Shown here: positions 12,980 through 19,569 of the stretch, one piece after another | Position numbering within the stretch: position 1 is the stretch's first letter | Layout of the letters: each line of letters opens with the position of its first letter | NCBI GenBank assembly: GCA_964586675.1 | Contig: CAZPHQ010000036.1 | Location: forward strand, 1 to 21,543 | Direction of reading: 5' to 3' | Length of the DNA stretch: 21,543 nt | DNA from: JADLGH01 sp964586675 | GTDB lineage: Bacteria; Desulfobacterota_D; UBA1144; Nemesobacterales; UBA2774 | Position numbers and translations under genes: made by a program | The notes under the pieces: model-generated | Told to the model about the DNA's origin: nothing | The model's input: the letters and a program-made list of their open reading frames with translations, nothing else | Databases searched by the model: none

Positions 12980-13846
12980 ATGAAGATCGGAATAGCTCTA
13001 CCTATATTCGGGAAATATGCCGGCAGGGACGAGATCCTGGAGACCGCCCTCACCGCCGAGGGACTGGGATACGATTCCATATGGGTGAGCGACCACGTGG
13101 TCGTACCGGATCAGCATAACGTTTTCGGCGAAGTTTTTTACGACCCGCTTATAAGCCTCGGATTCATCGCGTCCGCAACGAGCAGTATAGAGCTCGGGAC
13201 GAGTGTCGTCGTGCTTCCCTACAGAAATCCCCTCGTTCTTGCAAAGTCGGTATCGAGCCTCGACGCGCTCTCTCAGGGCAGGGTGATATTGGGAATCGGC
13301 CCTGGATGGCTCAAGGGCGAGTTCAATGCCCTCGGCGTCGATTACGCAAGCCGGGGCCGCATGACGGACGAGTACATCGAAATAATGAAAGAGCTCTGGA
13401 CGAGCGAAAGCCCGTCGTACAAGGGCGAGCATTTCTCTTTTTCGGGGATAAGATTCGAGCCGAAGCCCGTGCAAAAGCCGCACCCGCCGATATGGGCGGG
13501 AGGGGAGAGCCGGAGGGCTGTCGAGAGGGCAGTTAAATACGGCGACGGATGGCATCCTGTCGGGCTTACGCCGGAGGAGATGGGGGCGAAAGCACGCGAG
13601 GTGAGGAGCCTCCTTCCCGACGAAAAGAAGGAGAGCTTTGTAATGTCGCTCAGGAGAAACGTCGAGATAAACGAGGGAAGGGACTTCGGTCCCGGGGAGA
13701 CCCTTCGAGGGGGACTCGGAAAGATAAGGGACGGCATAGAGGCTTACAGGGAGGCGGGGGTCGACCACCTTGTGCTTTATGTGCTCTCAGGGGAGTTCGA
13801 GGGGGTGCTAAGGACGATGAGGGTTTTGAGGGAGGAGGTGCTGTAG
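12980..13846 (+). CDS. Luciferase-like monooxygenase family oxidoreductase, possibly F420-dependent
   Basis: The 288-residue protein is a bacterial-luciferase-like TIM barrel. Visible family features are the N-terminal MKIGIALPIFG, the AEGLGYDSIWVSDH segment (about 27-40), ELGTSVVVLPYRNP, LSQGRVILGIGPGW, and PKPVQKPHPPIWAGGES with AVKYGDGWHP. These match the LLM-class proteins often annotated as F420-dependent; the cofactor could be FMN instead, and the substrate is unknown. The start lacks a close ribosome site; a GGAGG lies about 17 nt upstream. It is 54 nt behind the transglycosylase on the same strand, possibly by readthrough, with no obvious functional link. A pair of repeat-like sequences follows it. 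Confidence 0.82.
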   Translation: MKIGIALPIFGKYAGRDEILETALTAEGLGYDSIWVSDHVVVPDQHNVFGEVFYDPLISLGFIASATSSIELGTSVVVLPYRNPLVLAKSVSSLDALSQGRVILGIGPGWLKGEFNALGVDYASRGRMTDEYIEIMKELWTSESPSYKGEHFSFSGIRFEPKPVQKPHPPIWAGGESRRAVERAVKYGDGWHPVGLTPEEMGAKAREVRSLLPDEKKESFVMSLRRNVEINEGRDFGPGETLRGGLGKIRDGIEAYREAGVDHLVLYVLSGEFEGVLRTMRVLREEVL

Positions 13847-13899
13847 TTTTTTCTACGCATGCTAATTAGAAAGAAAAGATAAAAGCAAAAGATTAAATC

Positions 13900-13916
13900 C
13901 CCCTTTTCCTAAGGGG
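13900..13916. repeat. Hairpin of the CCCCTT/AAGGGG type, repeat-like and possible terminator
   Basis: CCCCTT-TTCCT-AAGGGG forms a 6-bp stem about 50 nt after the oxidoreductase stop. Sequences of the form AATCCCCCTTTT...AAGGGG recur as intergenic repeats in many environmental genomes, and this copy lies directly before another repeat-like element (13941-13968). It may also act as a terminator, although no T-run follows on the plus strand. Confidence 0.4.
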
Positions 13917-13940
13917 AGTAGAAAATGAAAAACAAAGGAT

Positions 13941-13968
13941 AGATTTCTCACATTCGTTCGAAATGACA
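13941..13968. repeat. Interspersed repeat copy (AGATTTCTCAC...AATGACA type)
   Basis: The 28-nt element starts AGATTTCTCA, has a CGTTCG core and ends GAAATGACA. A degenerate relative lies at 21479-21506 (same AGATTTCTCAC start, GGGAATGA end) and a partial one near 60-77 (CGTTGGGAATGACAAATG). The resemblance of three intergenic segments argues for a dispersed repeat family rather than chance. Confidence 0.5.
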
Positions 13969-14024
13969 GCACAAAGTGTGGTGTCGCGGCGGGACCGTGA
14001 CGAGTGTGTATAATTGTTAATTGA

Positions 14025-14054
14025 TTGACACTTCGTTTGCAATCGTGCGATAAT
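14025..14054 (+). promoter_or_regulatory. Promoter of the nitrilase gene
   Basis: TTGACA (14025-14030), 18 nt, GATAAT (14049-14054): a close sigma-70 match. The leader is about 50 nt and contains AGGAGG about 8 nt before ATG 14113. Confidence 0.6.
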
Positions 14055-14112
14055 GGACCTTGGCAAGCGATAAAAGAGCTCCCTCGCAGCGGGAGAGTCA
14101 GGAGGCACTACT

Positions 14113-15120
14113 ATGCATAACGATACCGAAAAATTCACGGCCGCCGCCGTCCAGATGGCGCCCGTGTTCCTCAACAAGGCCGAGACGATAGGGAAAGTTG
14201 CCAGCCTTATTGAAGAGGCGGGAGAGAAGGGGGCGAAGCTTATAGTGTTCCCCGAGGCCATTATCCCGACCTATCCATACTGGCCCAAGGATATCGGATC
14301 TGCCGAAGGGAGGAAGCTCATCCTCGACGCATACATAGAGCTTCACAAGAACTCGGTCGAGATACCGGGCCCCGACACGGACAAGCTCTGCAAGGCGGCG
14401 AAGAAAGCCGGCGCGTATGTTGTTATCGGCGTGAACGAGAAGGAGGGGGGGACGCTCTACAATACAATATTATATATAGACAAGGACGGCACGATACTCG
14501 GCAGGCACAGGAAGCTGATGTCGATAGACAGCGAGAAGTGCATATGGGGCATGGGCGGCGCCGAGGATATAGGCGTGTTCGACACGGAGATCGGAAAACT
14601 GGGCGGATTTTTCTGCTATGAGCACCACATGACGCTCGCAAAGGCCGCGATGTTCCTGAAGGGCGAGCAGATACACGCCGGGCTCTGGGCGGGGCATGGG
14701 TTTGTGAAGCCGACCATGGACTTCGCGAGCCGCGAGTACGCATTCGAGGGACAGGTATTCGTCATCGCCTCGGCTGCATACATCACTGAAGACATGGTGC
14801 CGGACAGCTTTCCGCTTAAAAAGCATACGACGTGGGACTACCCCGGCGGGACGGGGATCATAAGCCCGAGGGGGGATTACCTAGCCGGGCCGATATATGG
14901 TAAGGAAGACATCATATATGCGGAGATAGACCCCGACCTTATAATAAGGGCGAAGGCCGTTATAGACGGGGTCGGGCATTTTTCGCGTCCGGACATTCTC
15001 AGGCTCGAAATCAAGGGATACGACCCGGCTCGGGAAGGGAAGCGGAAAAAGAAATCCGAGCCTGCCGCGGCAAAAAAGAACGGCTCCGGCAGGGCCGCCG
15101 AGAGAAACGCGGCGAAGTGA
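14113..15120 (+). CDS. Nitrilase (carbon-nitrogen hydrolase superfamily)
   Basis: Nitrilases hydrolyse organic nitriles to acids and ammonia with a Glu-Lys-Cys triad. The 335-residue protein shows Glu48 in FPEAIIPTYPYW, Lys134 in RHRKLMSID and Cys168 in GGFFCYEHHMTLAK, and ends the domain with GVGHFSRPDILRL, a signature of the true nitrilase/cyanide hydratase branch rather than amidases or ureidopropionases. The active-site Cys is followed by Tyr-Glu where many nitrilases have Trp-Glu. The GEQIHAGLWAGHG segment (184-196) also matches that branch. The last ~27 residues form a Lys/Ala-rich tail that is probably disordered. It stands alone behind its own promoter and an AGGAGG site. Substrate is unknown; an aliphatic or aromatic nitrile cannot be told from sequence. 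Confidence 0.88.
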   Translation: MHNDTEKFTAAAVQMAPVFLNKAETIGKVASLIEEAGEKGAKLIVFPEAIIPTYPYWPKDIGSAEGRKLILDAYIELHKNSVEIPGPDTDKLCKAAKKAGAYVVIGVNEKEGGTLYNTILYIDKDGTILGRHRKLMSIDSEKCIWGMGGAEDIGVFDTEIGKLGGFFCYEHHMTLAKAAMFLKGEQIHAGLWAGHGFVKPTMDFASREYAFEGQVFVIASAAYITEDMVPDSFPLKKHTTWDYPGGTGIISPRGDYLAGPIYGKEDIIYAEIDPDLIIRAKAVIDGVGHFSRPDILRLEIKGYDPAREGKRKKKSEPAAAKKNGSGRAAERNAAK

Positions 15121-15132
15121 AATCCGGAAGGA

Positions 15133-15173
15133 TCTCACCGGCCGCTCGCTTTTATAAAACAGTCTCACCGGCC
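15133..15173. repeat. Two 11-bp direct repeats exactly 30 bp apart
   Basis: TCTCACCGGCC occurs at 15133-15143 and 15163-15173. Between them lies the 10-bp palindrome TTTTATAAAA (about 15150-15159). A 30-bp phase puts both copies on the same DNA face. The arrangement suits a regulator-binding site for the next gene. Confidence 0.5.
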
Positions 15174-15176
15174 ATT

Positions 15177-15216
15177 GCAATCTATTAACAATGTAATTAC
15201 AATGTTAATAGATTGC
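15177..15216. promoter_or_regulatory. 40-bp near-perfect palindrome just before the lipoprotein start codon
   Basis: Arms GCAATCTATTAACA and TGTTAATAGATTGC flank a perfect TGTAATTACA centre; only the base pair next to the centre is mismatched (A against A). It ends 4 nt before ATG 15221 and occupies the place where a Shine-Dalgarno would be; none is present. It may be an operator or an RNA hairpin controlling translation. No T-run follows, so a terminator is less likely. Confidence 0.55.
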
Positions 15217-15220
15217 TAAA

Positions 15221-15598
15221 ATGAGATATCTGAAAATCGTGGTTCTCCTTCCGTTCATATTCTTAGCCTCCTGCAGCGACGACAGCGGCGGGGATGGATG
15301 CCTATCGCCGGAAAAGATCGCGGGCTCCTCATGCCCCGCTTCGGACCTCCTCCTGGTTTGTGAGCCGTATTTTTGCGGCGGATCGTTTCCTCCGGACGAA
15401 GACGACGAGGGAGTAGTTTTCGATTTTTTTCTGCCCCCTATAGATACCAAGTGTGAAGTGATAGATTGCGGAACCCTCGACTGCGAAGGTGGAATCTTCG
15501 CGGATCTGGAAATAAACGAGTTCGGATATCCGAGCGGCGTAAAATTCGGCCAGGACGGCAGGCCTGCTTCCTTTTCCTCGTGTGTCATTTTCCAATAA
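15221..15598 (+). CDS. Small cysteine-rich lipoprotein, function unknown
   Basis: I do not recognise a family. The 125-residue product begins with Arg/Lys, a hydrophobic stretch (about 6-16) and the lipobox LASC, so Cys18 should be lipidated and the mature protein exposed at the envelope. Eight further cysteines (27, 38, 47, 52, 78, 83, 88, 121) could form four disulfides. The stretch 59-63 is acidic (DEDDE), and the C-terminal part contains EINEFGYPSGVKFGQDGRP. The start has no Shine-Dalgarno and directly follows a 40-bp palindrome. The gene is flanked by the nitrilase (same strand) and convergent pncB. The antisense frame over it has no comparable feature, so this strand is preferred. Confidence 0.75.
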   Translation: MRYLKIVVLLPFIFLASCSDDSGGDGCLSPEKIAGSSCPASDLLLVCEPYFCGGSFPPDEDDEGVVFDFFLPPIDTKCEVIDCGTLDCEGGIFADLEINEFGYPSGVKFGQDGRPASFSSCVIFQ

Positions 15599-15602
15599 AT
15601 AA

Positions 15603-15624
15603 TCGTTAAACGAAAAATTAACGA
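15603..15624. terminator. Inverted repeat between convergent genes, possible bidirectional terminator
   Basis: TCGTTAA and TTAACGA (7-bp arms, 8-nt A-rich loop) begin 4 nt after the lipoprotein stop and lie 30 nt past the pncB stop. The position suits shared termination, but the stem is AT-rich and weak. Confidence 0.35.
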
Positions 15625-15653
15625 GTGCTGAAACCGGACTCTTAAAGCGGAGC

Positions 15654-17210
15654 TCAGGGAATGGTTTTGACGTCTGAATTCTGGACGGACTCGATGAGGT
15701 CGTGCTTGAGGGCCCAGAGCTTTTCCGAAAGTGAGACATGGTAAAAGTGGGGGTTCATTATACGCCTCACTCCCGGGTCGAGCCGCTCGATGTCGGAAAT
15801 CCTCCTGGCCCTTATCTCTTCTATCGAAGGCAGATCGCAGACGAGCTTCCCCTCGTCGAGCACGCTGACGAGGAGGGGCTCGATACCGCTTATGTCCTCG
15901 CTCTTGAGAACCCTTAACTTGGACATGTCCGAAGGATGGCGGAGCCTGAGAGCGCTCTTGCCGTGGACCTCGCCTTCGTCTACCGTGAGGAGATCAGCCG
16001 TGGCCTTGCCCCTCTTGTCGTAGATGCGCCACGCCAGCTTGTTTCCGGGGTTGAGGGTTTTCTTCGGCGTTTCCGAGATTTTTATCGCGGGCACCCACTT
16101 TCCGTCTTCCTTTACCGAGACGAGCTTGTAGACGCCGTCGAGGGCGGAATCGCCCCTGGACGTTATGAGCCTCGTGCCGACGCCGTAGACGAGCCTCTTT
16201 ATGAGGCTGTCGGGCTCGACGCCGTAGCGCGGGGCCTCTTCTTCGATCTGCGTGATTATCTGCCATATGACGAGCTCGTCGAGCTCGTTCGAGAGCACGA
16301 TGCTCGTATCCGGAAAGCCGGCGTCGTTCAGCATTCGCGCGGCCTGAATCGAGAGGAAGGCGAGGTCGCCCGAATCGAGCCTTATGCCGACGGGCCTGTG
16401 CCCCTTCCGCCTTAGCTCCTCGAATACTTTAATTGCGTTCGGGACGCCGCTTTCGAGCGTGTTTATGGTATCGACGAGGAGAAGGCAATCATCCGGATAG
16501 ACTTCGGCGAAGGCCCTGAACGCCCCGAGCTCGCCTTCGCCAAGCGCCATGAAGACCTGCACCATGCTGTGCCCGTGGGTCCCTTTCGGCGGGTAGCCGA
16601 GGACGGCCGATATGCCGACGCCCGAAGAGAAATCCGCCCCGCCTATGAGCGCGGCCCTGACGCCCGCGTTTACGCCCTTGTCGTGGCCGCGGCGCATGCC
16701 GAATTCGAGTATCGGGCGGCCGCGCGCCGCCTCTTTTATACGCGCCGCCTTCGTGGCTATGAGTATCTGGTAGTTGAGCTTGTTGAGAAGGGGCGATTCC
16801 AGAATCTGGGCCATCGAGAGAGGGCCTTGGATGACTGTGACCGGGACGTTCGGGTGAACCACCCTCCCCTCCGGGACCGCCTGGAGGGTTATGCCCTCGA
16901 AGCCGCCGTTCTTTTCGAGCCATTTGAGGAATTCGGGGCTGAAAATCGGCGAACCCGAGCTTCCCTTGCATGACCCGAGGTATTTGAGCTCTTTCTCGCC
17001 GAAACGGGCTTTCTTCATCCAGTCTACCAGCCATTCGAGCCCGGCATTGATGCAGTAGCCGGATTTGTGCGTGCCGTAATCCGGATAGCTCCTGAAGAAG
17101 TGGTCGAACTGCGCGTGCATATCCTGAAGGCCGAACCTGTGATACAGCTGGGCCATTGTGAGCTGATATTGGTCGGTGAAGAGGATTCCTTCTGCCAGGT
17201 TATCGTTCAT
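15654..17210 (-). CDS. pncB: Nicotinate phosphoribosyltransferase
   Basis: The enzyme makes nicotinate mononucleotide from nicotinate and PRPP with ATP hydrolysis, a salvage entry to NAD. The 518-residue protein carries LTDQYQLTM-like FTDQYQLTMA at 11-20, the substrate-binding EFGMRRGHDKG (169-179), the GTHGHSMVQ segment (210-218) containing the phospho-accepting histidine region, and IRLDSGDLA in the barrel core. This fits the longer bacterial NAPRTase group, with a C-terminal domain of about 100 residues. ATG 17210 follows a GGGGGT element about 12 nt upstream. No other NAD genes are adjacent. Confidence 0.94.
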   Translation of the reverse strand: MNDNLAEGILFTDQYQLTMAQLYHRFGLQDMHAQFDHFFRSYPDYGTHKSGYCINAGLEWLVDWMKKARFGEKELKYLGSCKGSSGSPIFSPEFLKWLEKNGGFEGITLQAVPEGRVVHPNVPVTVIQGPLSMAQILESPLLNKLNYQILIATKAARIKEAARGRPILEFGMRRGHDKGVNAGVRAALIGGADFSSGVGISAVLGYPPKGTHGHSMVQVFMALGEGELGAFRAFAEVYPDDCLLLVDTINTLESGVPNAIKVFEELRRKGHRPVGIRLDSGDLAFLSIQAARMLNDAGFPDTSIVLSNELDELVIWQIITQIEEEAPRYGVEPDSLIKRLVYGVGTRLITSRGDSALDGVYKLVSVKEDGKWVPAIKISETPKKTLNPGNKLAWRIYDKRGKATADLLTVDEGEVHGKSALRLRHPSDMSKLRVLKSEDISGIEPLLVSVLDEGKLVCDLPSIEEIRARRISDIERLDPGVRRIMNPHFYHVSLSEKLWALKHDLIESVQNSDVKTIP

Positions 17211-17273
17211 GGACGGTCGTTTACCCCCGGAACTAGTATAACTTCCCGGAGGCCGGCCGGAAAGCAGAAGAGG

Positions 17274-17306
17274 GCCAATTCATTTACCTGAGAAGGGGAA
17301 ATTGGC
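17274..17306. promoter_or_regulatory. Inverted repeat upstream of pncB (candidate operator)
   Basis: GCCAATT (17274-17280) and AATTGGC (17300-17306) are perfect 7-bp inverted arms 19 nt apart, about 35-65 nt upstream of the proposed pncB -10. A regulatory role is inferred from position only. Confidence 0.3.
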
Positions 17307-17342
17307 AATTTTAGGCATTTGAGTGTTGATTATTGTTTTTTG

Positions 17343-17371
17343 TTGACAATATATGCAATATTAGCTAGTAT
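17343..17371 (+). promoter_or_regulatory. Promoter upstream of the 17555 gene
   Basis: TTGACA (17343-17348), exactly 17 nt, TAGTAT (17366-17371). TGACAA (17344-17349) and TTGTCA (17372-17377) make an inverted pair bracketing the promoter. The leader to 17555 would be about 177 nt. Confidence 0.55.
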
Positions 17372-17494
17372 TTGTCATATACGGGCTAACGTATTAAATT
17401 AATTGTCCGACGAATATAACGACGAGCCAATTTATGTCTTCGAATGTATGAAAATAGGGTAGAACAGATATAAACGGCTCGTTAAACCGGAAGC

Positions 17495-17551
17495 ATGGAC
17501 ATGAGGGGAATTGAGCCTTTACGGGGGTTTCCAAAACGCTTTGGCAGGTGA
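17495..17551 (+). CDS. Possible 18-residue upstream ORF
   Basis: ATG 17495 opens MDMRGIEPLRGFPKRFGR and stops at TGA 17549-17551, 3 nt before the ATG of the next gene and inside its AGGTGAG ribosome site. Such spacing would couple translation of the two. The ribosome site of this ORF is weak and no homology is recognisable, so it may be chance. Confidence 0.2.
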   Translation: MDMRGIEPLRGFPKRFGR

Positions 17552-17554
17552 GCT

Positions 17555-18052
17555 ATGGAGACTATAGGCAAGATATTAAGCATAACCCTTCTTACCATAT
17601 TCGGATCGGCCGCCGGGGCTATATACCTCGTCGACAACGGTATACTCTCTTCTATTTTCGAAAACACCCCCGCAGTTTACACCTCTGATTCGAAGACCGA
17701 CATGAACGACGAAACGTTTTACCATGCTCCCCCCGAGGAAAACCGCGAAAGGAAGGAATATGCGAGCTTAAAACCCTCCAAACCGGCGGAGGAGGCCCTG
17801 CCCGAAGGCCCGCACAAGAGCGCCATCTGGGGCCAGACTTACGGATCCGTGGAGACCGGACAGGGAAGCAGCAGCGCTTACAGGCTCGCGGGAGGAAGCA
17901 CGGCGGATTCGCTCAGGCGGAACAGCGAGTACTGGAAGAATCGCTATGACGAGGCCAGGAACGCGGGACGGACGAGCGAGGCGAAAGAGGCCTACAGGAA
18001 GTATGTCGAATACGAAGAGGCTCTCAGGATAAAGCTCGATTCGGGAAGGTAG
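17555..18052 (+). CDS. Membrane-anchored protein of unknown function
   Basis: I do not recognise this 165-residue protein. It has an N-terminal hydrophobic segment (about 7-26) that is either an uncleaved anchor or a signal peptide without lipobox, a polar, Pro/Glu/Ser-rich middle (about 38-115) typical of a disordered linker, and a charged helical C-terminus (about 115-165) with YWKNRYDEARNAGRTSEA followed by AYRKYVEYEEAL. That last portion has a spacing reminiscent of a single TPR-like helix pair, but that is not a firm call. AGGTGAG lies just before the ATG. It has its own promoter and converges on mlaE with 39 nt between the stops. Most of it probably lies in the periplasm. Confidence 0.65.
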   Translation: METIGKILSITLLTIFGSAAGAIYLVDNGILSSIFENTPAVYTSDSKTDMNDETFYHAPPEENRERKEYASLKPSKPAEEALPEGPHKSAIWGQTYGSVETGQGSSSAYRLAGGSTADSLRRNSEYWKNRYDEARNAGRTSEAKEAYRKYVEYEEALRIKLDSGR

Positions 18053-18091
18053 AGCAGTAAAGTCCACCCCAGCTGATTGATCCCGTTTATC

Positions 18092-18874
18092 TCAGGGTAA
18101 AAGAAGGAAGAGTTTCGTAAGCAGGAAGTCGCCGATGATGATGAGAAGGAGCGATACGACGACGGTCTGTGTCGTCGCCCTGCCCACGCCTTGAGTGCCG
18201 CCGTCTGCACGCATGCCGATGTAGCAGCCTGTGATCGCGACTATTATTCCGAAGAAGAAAGTCTTCGCTATGCCGCTTATGAAGTCGGATATAGTTACCC
18301 ATTCGAGTATGCTGGAAATGAAGAGCCTCGGCTGAACGTCGAGGTCGAGCATGGATATTATGAGCGAGCCCAGGATGCCTGTGAAGTCCGCGATGACCGT
18401 GAGGAACGGAAAGGCGATAATCGAGGCTATGAGACGCGGTACGACGAGCTTTCTGATCGGATCGGCCCCGAGGGTTCTTATGGCGTCTATCTGCTCGGTC
18501 ACCTTCATCGAGCCTATTTCGGCCGTTATACCGGAGCCCACCCTGCCGCCGACGAGGAGGGAGGTGACCACCGGGCCGAGCTCTCTCACGAAAGAGAGCG
18601 CGACGACGGGGCCGACTATGCCCTTGGCGCCGAACCACGCAAAGCCCCACGCGAGCTGGACCACCATGACCATGCCTATGGCCATGGACGAGGCTATTAC
18701 TATCGGAATCGACTTGAACCCGATTTCGTCTATCTGCTCCAGGACAAGGCGGAAGTTGAAAGGGCGCGTGACCGAAGCGACGACGGAGCCATAGACGAAG
18801 AGGCCGATCTCACCCATCTGCTCTATGATGGATATGAAATAATTTCCGAACCTCGTTATGTAGCTCGTAATCAT
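18092..18874 (-). CDS. mlaE: MlaE-type ABC transporter permease (phospholipid/lipid transport)
   Basis: MlaE permeases work with an ATPase (MlaF) and an MCE protein (MlaD) to move lipids between inner and outer membranes. The 260-residue protein has about five hydrophobic segments and the family hallmark ELGPVVTSLLVGGRVGSGITAEIG (about 98-121) followed by MKVTEQIDAI and LGADPIRKLVVPR. A C-terminal MRADGGTQGVGRATTQTVV is also typical. Its ATG overlaps the stop of the upstream lipoprotein gene by one base (TAATG), so the two are translationally coupled. Unusually, neither the ATPase nor the MCE gene follows; the next gene downstream is convergent. The partner subunits must be encoded elsewhere. 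Confidence 0.92.
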   Translation of the reverse strand: MITSYITRFGNYFISIIEQMGEIGLFVYGSVVASVTRPFNFRLVLEQIDEIGFKSIPIVIASSMAIGMVMVVQLAWGFAWFGAKGIVGPVVALSFVRELGPVVTSLLVGGRVGSGITAEIGSMKVTEQIDAIRTLGADPIRKLVVPRLIASIIAFPFLTVIADFTGILGSLIISMLDLDVQPRLFISSILEWVTISDFISGIAKTFFFGIIVAITGCYIGMRADGGTQGVGRATTQTVVVSLLLIIIGDFLLTKLFLLLP

Positions 18875-19419
18875 TATCGAAGGACCCTGAACTGGGAGAC
18901 GAAGCCGTCGTACGCTGCGTCTCCCGCATCGAACTTTTCGGGCGACGACGCATACGTAAAATCATAAATGCAAATGCCCTTTTTAAAAACACGGACATCG
19001 ATCTTCACGGGCGAGTCTTCGAGCGTCCCCGTATAGATAGTTTTGAGGGCCTCCTGCCCGTCTATCGTTATCTGCTCGCGGGATTCCGCCTTTTTCCCGG
19101 AAAGACCTATTATAAGGGACTCGGAAAGGGCCTTCAGGCTGTAGCCCATCTTTCTCTCGTCGCATGTGGAGTTCACGGTTATCGTGCCGCCGGAGGACGC
19201 GTCGTTAAACGCGAGGTCGCCGCCTGCAATATCGATCCTGGACCAGCCCGGCGGAAGGGTCCCTATCTGGTAGGAGGTCTTGTCTGAAGTGTAAACCTGA
19301 CCGCTCAGACTCCCGCTGTCGTCCTGTCCGGCGGATTTGTAGTAACCCACGAATTTCGTGAGCGAGCAAGACGTCAGGAAGAGGAGCGCGAGCGCGAGCG
19401 CGGCGATGTTGTTGTTCAT
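18874..19419 (-). CDS. Lipoprotein translationally coupled to MlaE
   Basis: The 181-residue product begins MNNNIAALALALLFLTSC: a short signal peptide with lipobox LTSC and lipidation Cys18. The mature part has the order GTLPPGWSRIDI, DLAFNDASSGGTITVNSTC, then ITIDGQEALKTIYTG and VKIDVRVFKKGICIYDFTY, ending in FVSQFRVLR. This alternation of beta strands resembles the PsbP/DcrB-like fold seen in other small bacterial lipoproteins; that is inference. The in-frame start at 19524 is rejected because it would bury the signal peptide 35 residues in; Met at 19434 is a less likely alternative. No Shine-Dalgarno precedes 19419. Coupling to mlaE suggests an accessory role in lipid trafficking at the envelope. 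Confidence 0.72.
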   Translation of the reverse strand: MNNNIAALALALLFLTSCSLTKFVGYYKSAGQDDSGSLSGQVYTSDKTSYQIGTLPPGWSRIDIAGGDLAFNDASSGGTITVNSTCDERKMGYSLKALSESLIIGLSGKKAESREQITIDGQEALKTIYTGTLEDSPVKIDVRVFKKGICIYDFTYASSPEKFDAGDAAYDGFVSQFRVLR

Positions 19420-19460
19420 AGGACGAACGGGCATATGAAGCTTTAAAGATACAGCCAAAT

Positions 19461-19485
19461 CCGCCCCTAATACAGATGGGGGCGG
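19461..19485. promoter_or_regulatory. GC-rich inverted repeat between the divergent lipoprotein and glutaredoxin genes
   Basis: CCGCCCC (19461-19467) and GGGGCGG (19479-19485) are perfect 7-bp arms with an 11-nt spacer. It lies about 40-65 nt upstream of the lipoprotein ATG and 85-110 nt upstream of glutaredoxin. It could be an operator or a hairpin; no T-run adjoins it. Confidence 0.3.
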
Positions 19486-19569
19486 GCTTTCAATAATACT
19501 TGAATCTCCCGGGAAACCAAGCATATTACATCTTATACGGCGCCAGCTACGGAGCGGCGCGGGGAAGAA

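Larger units (their letters stand above)
17211..17554. other. Divergent intergenic region between pncB and the 17555 gene
   Basis: About 344 bases. Towards pncB there is a minus-strand TATACT (17240-17235) as possible -10 without a clear -35, and an inverted repeat GCCAATT/AATTGGC (17274-17280 and 17300-17306). An AT-rich stretch at about 17310-17420 contains the plus-strand promoter. A possible 18-codon upstream ORF runs from 17495 to 17551. Confidence 0.6.

Noticed and set aside
15205..15588. 127-codon minus-strand frame over the lipoprotein
   Set aside because: It lacks a signal peptide or motif, whereas the plus-strand frame has a lipobox and a regular Cys pattern.
18874..19524. Longer start for the MlaE-linked lipoprotein at 19524
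   Set aside because: It would place the signal peptide and lipobox about 35 residues inside the protein.
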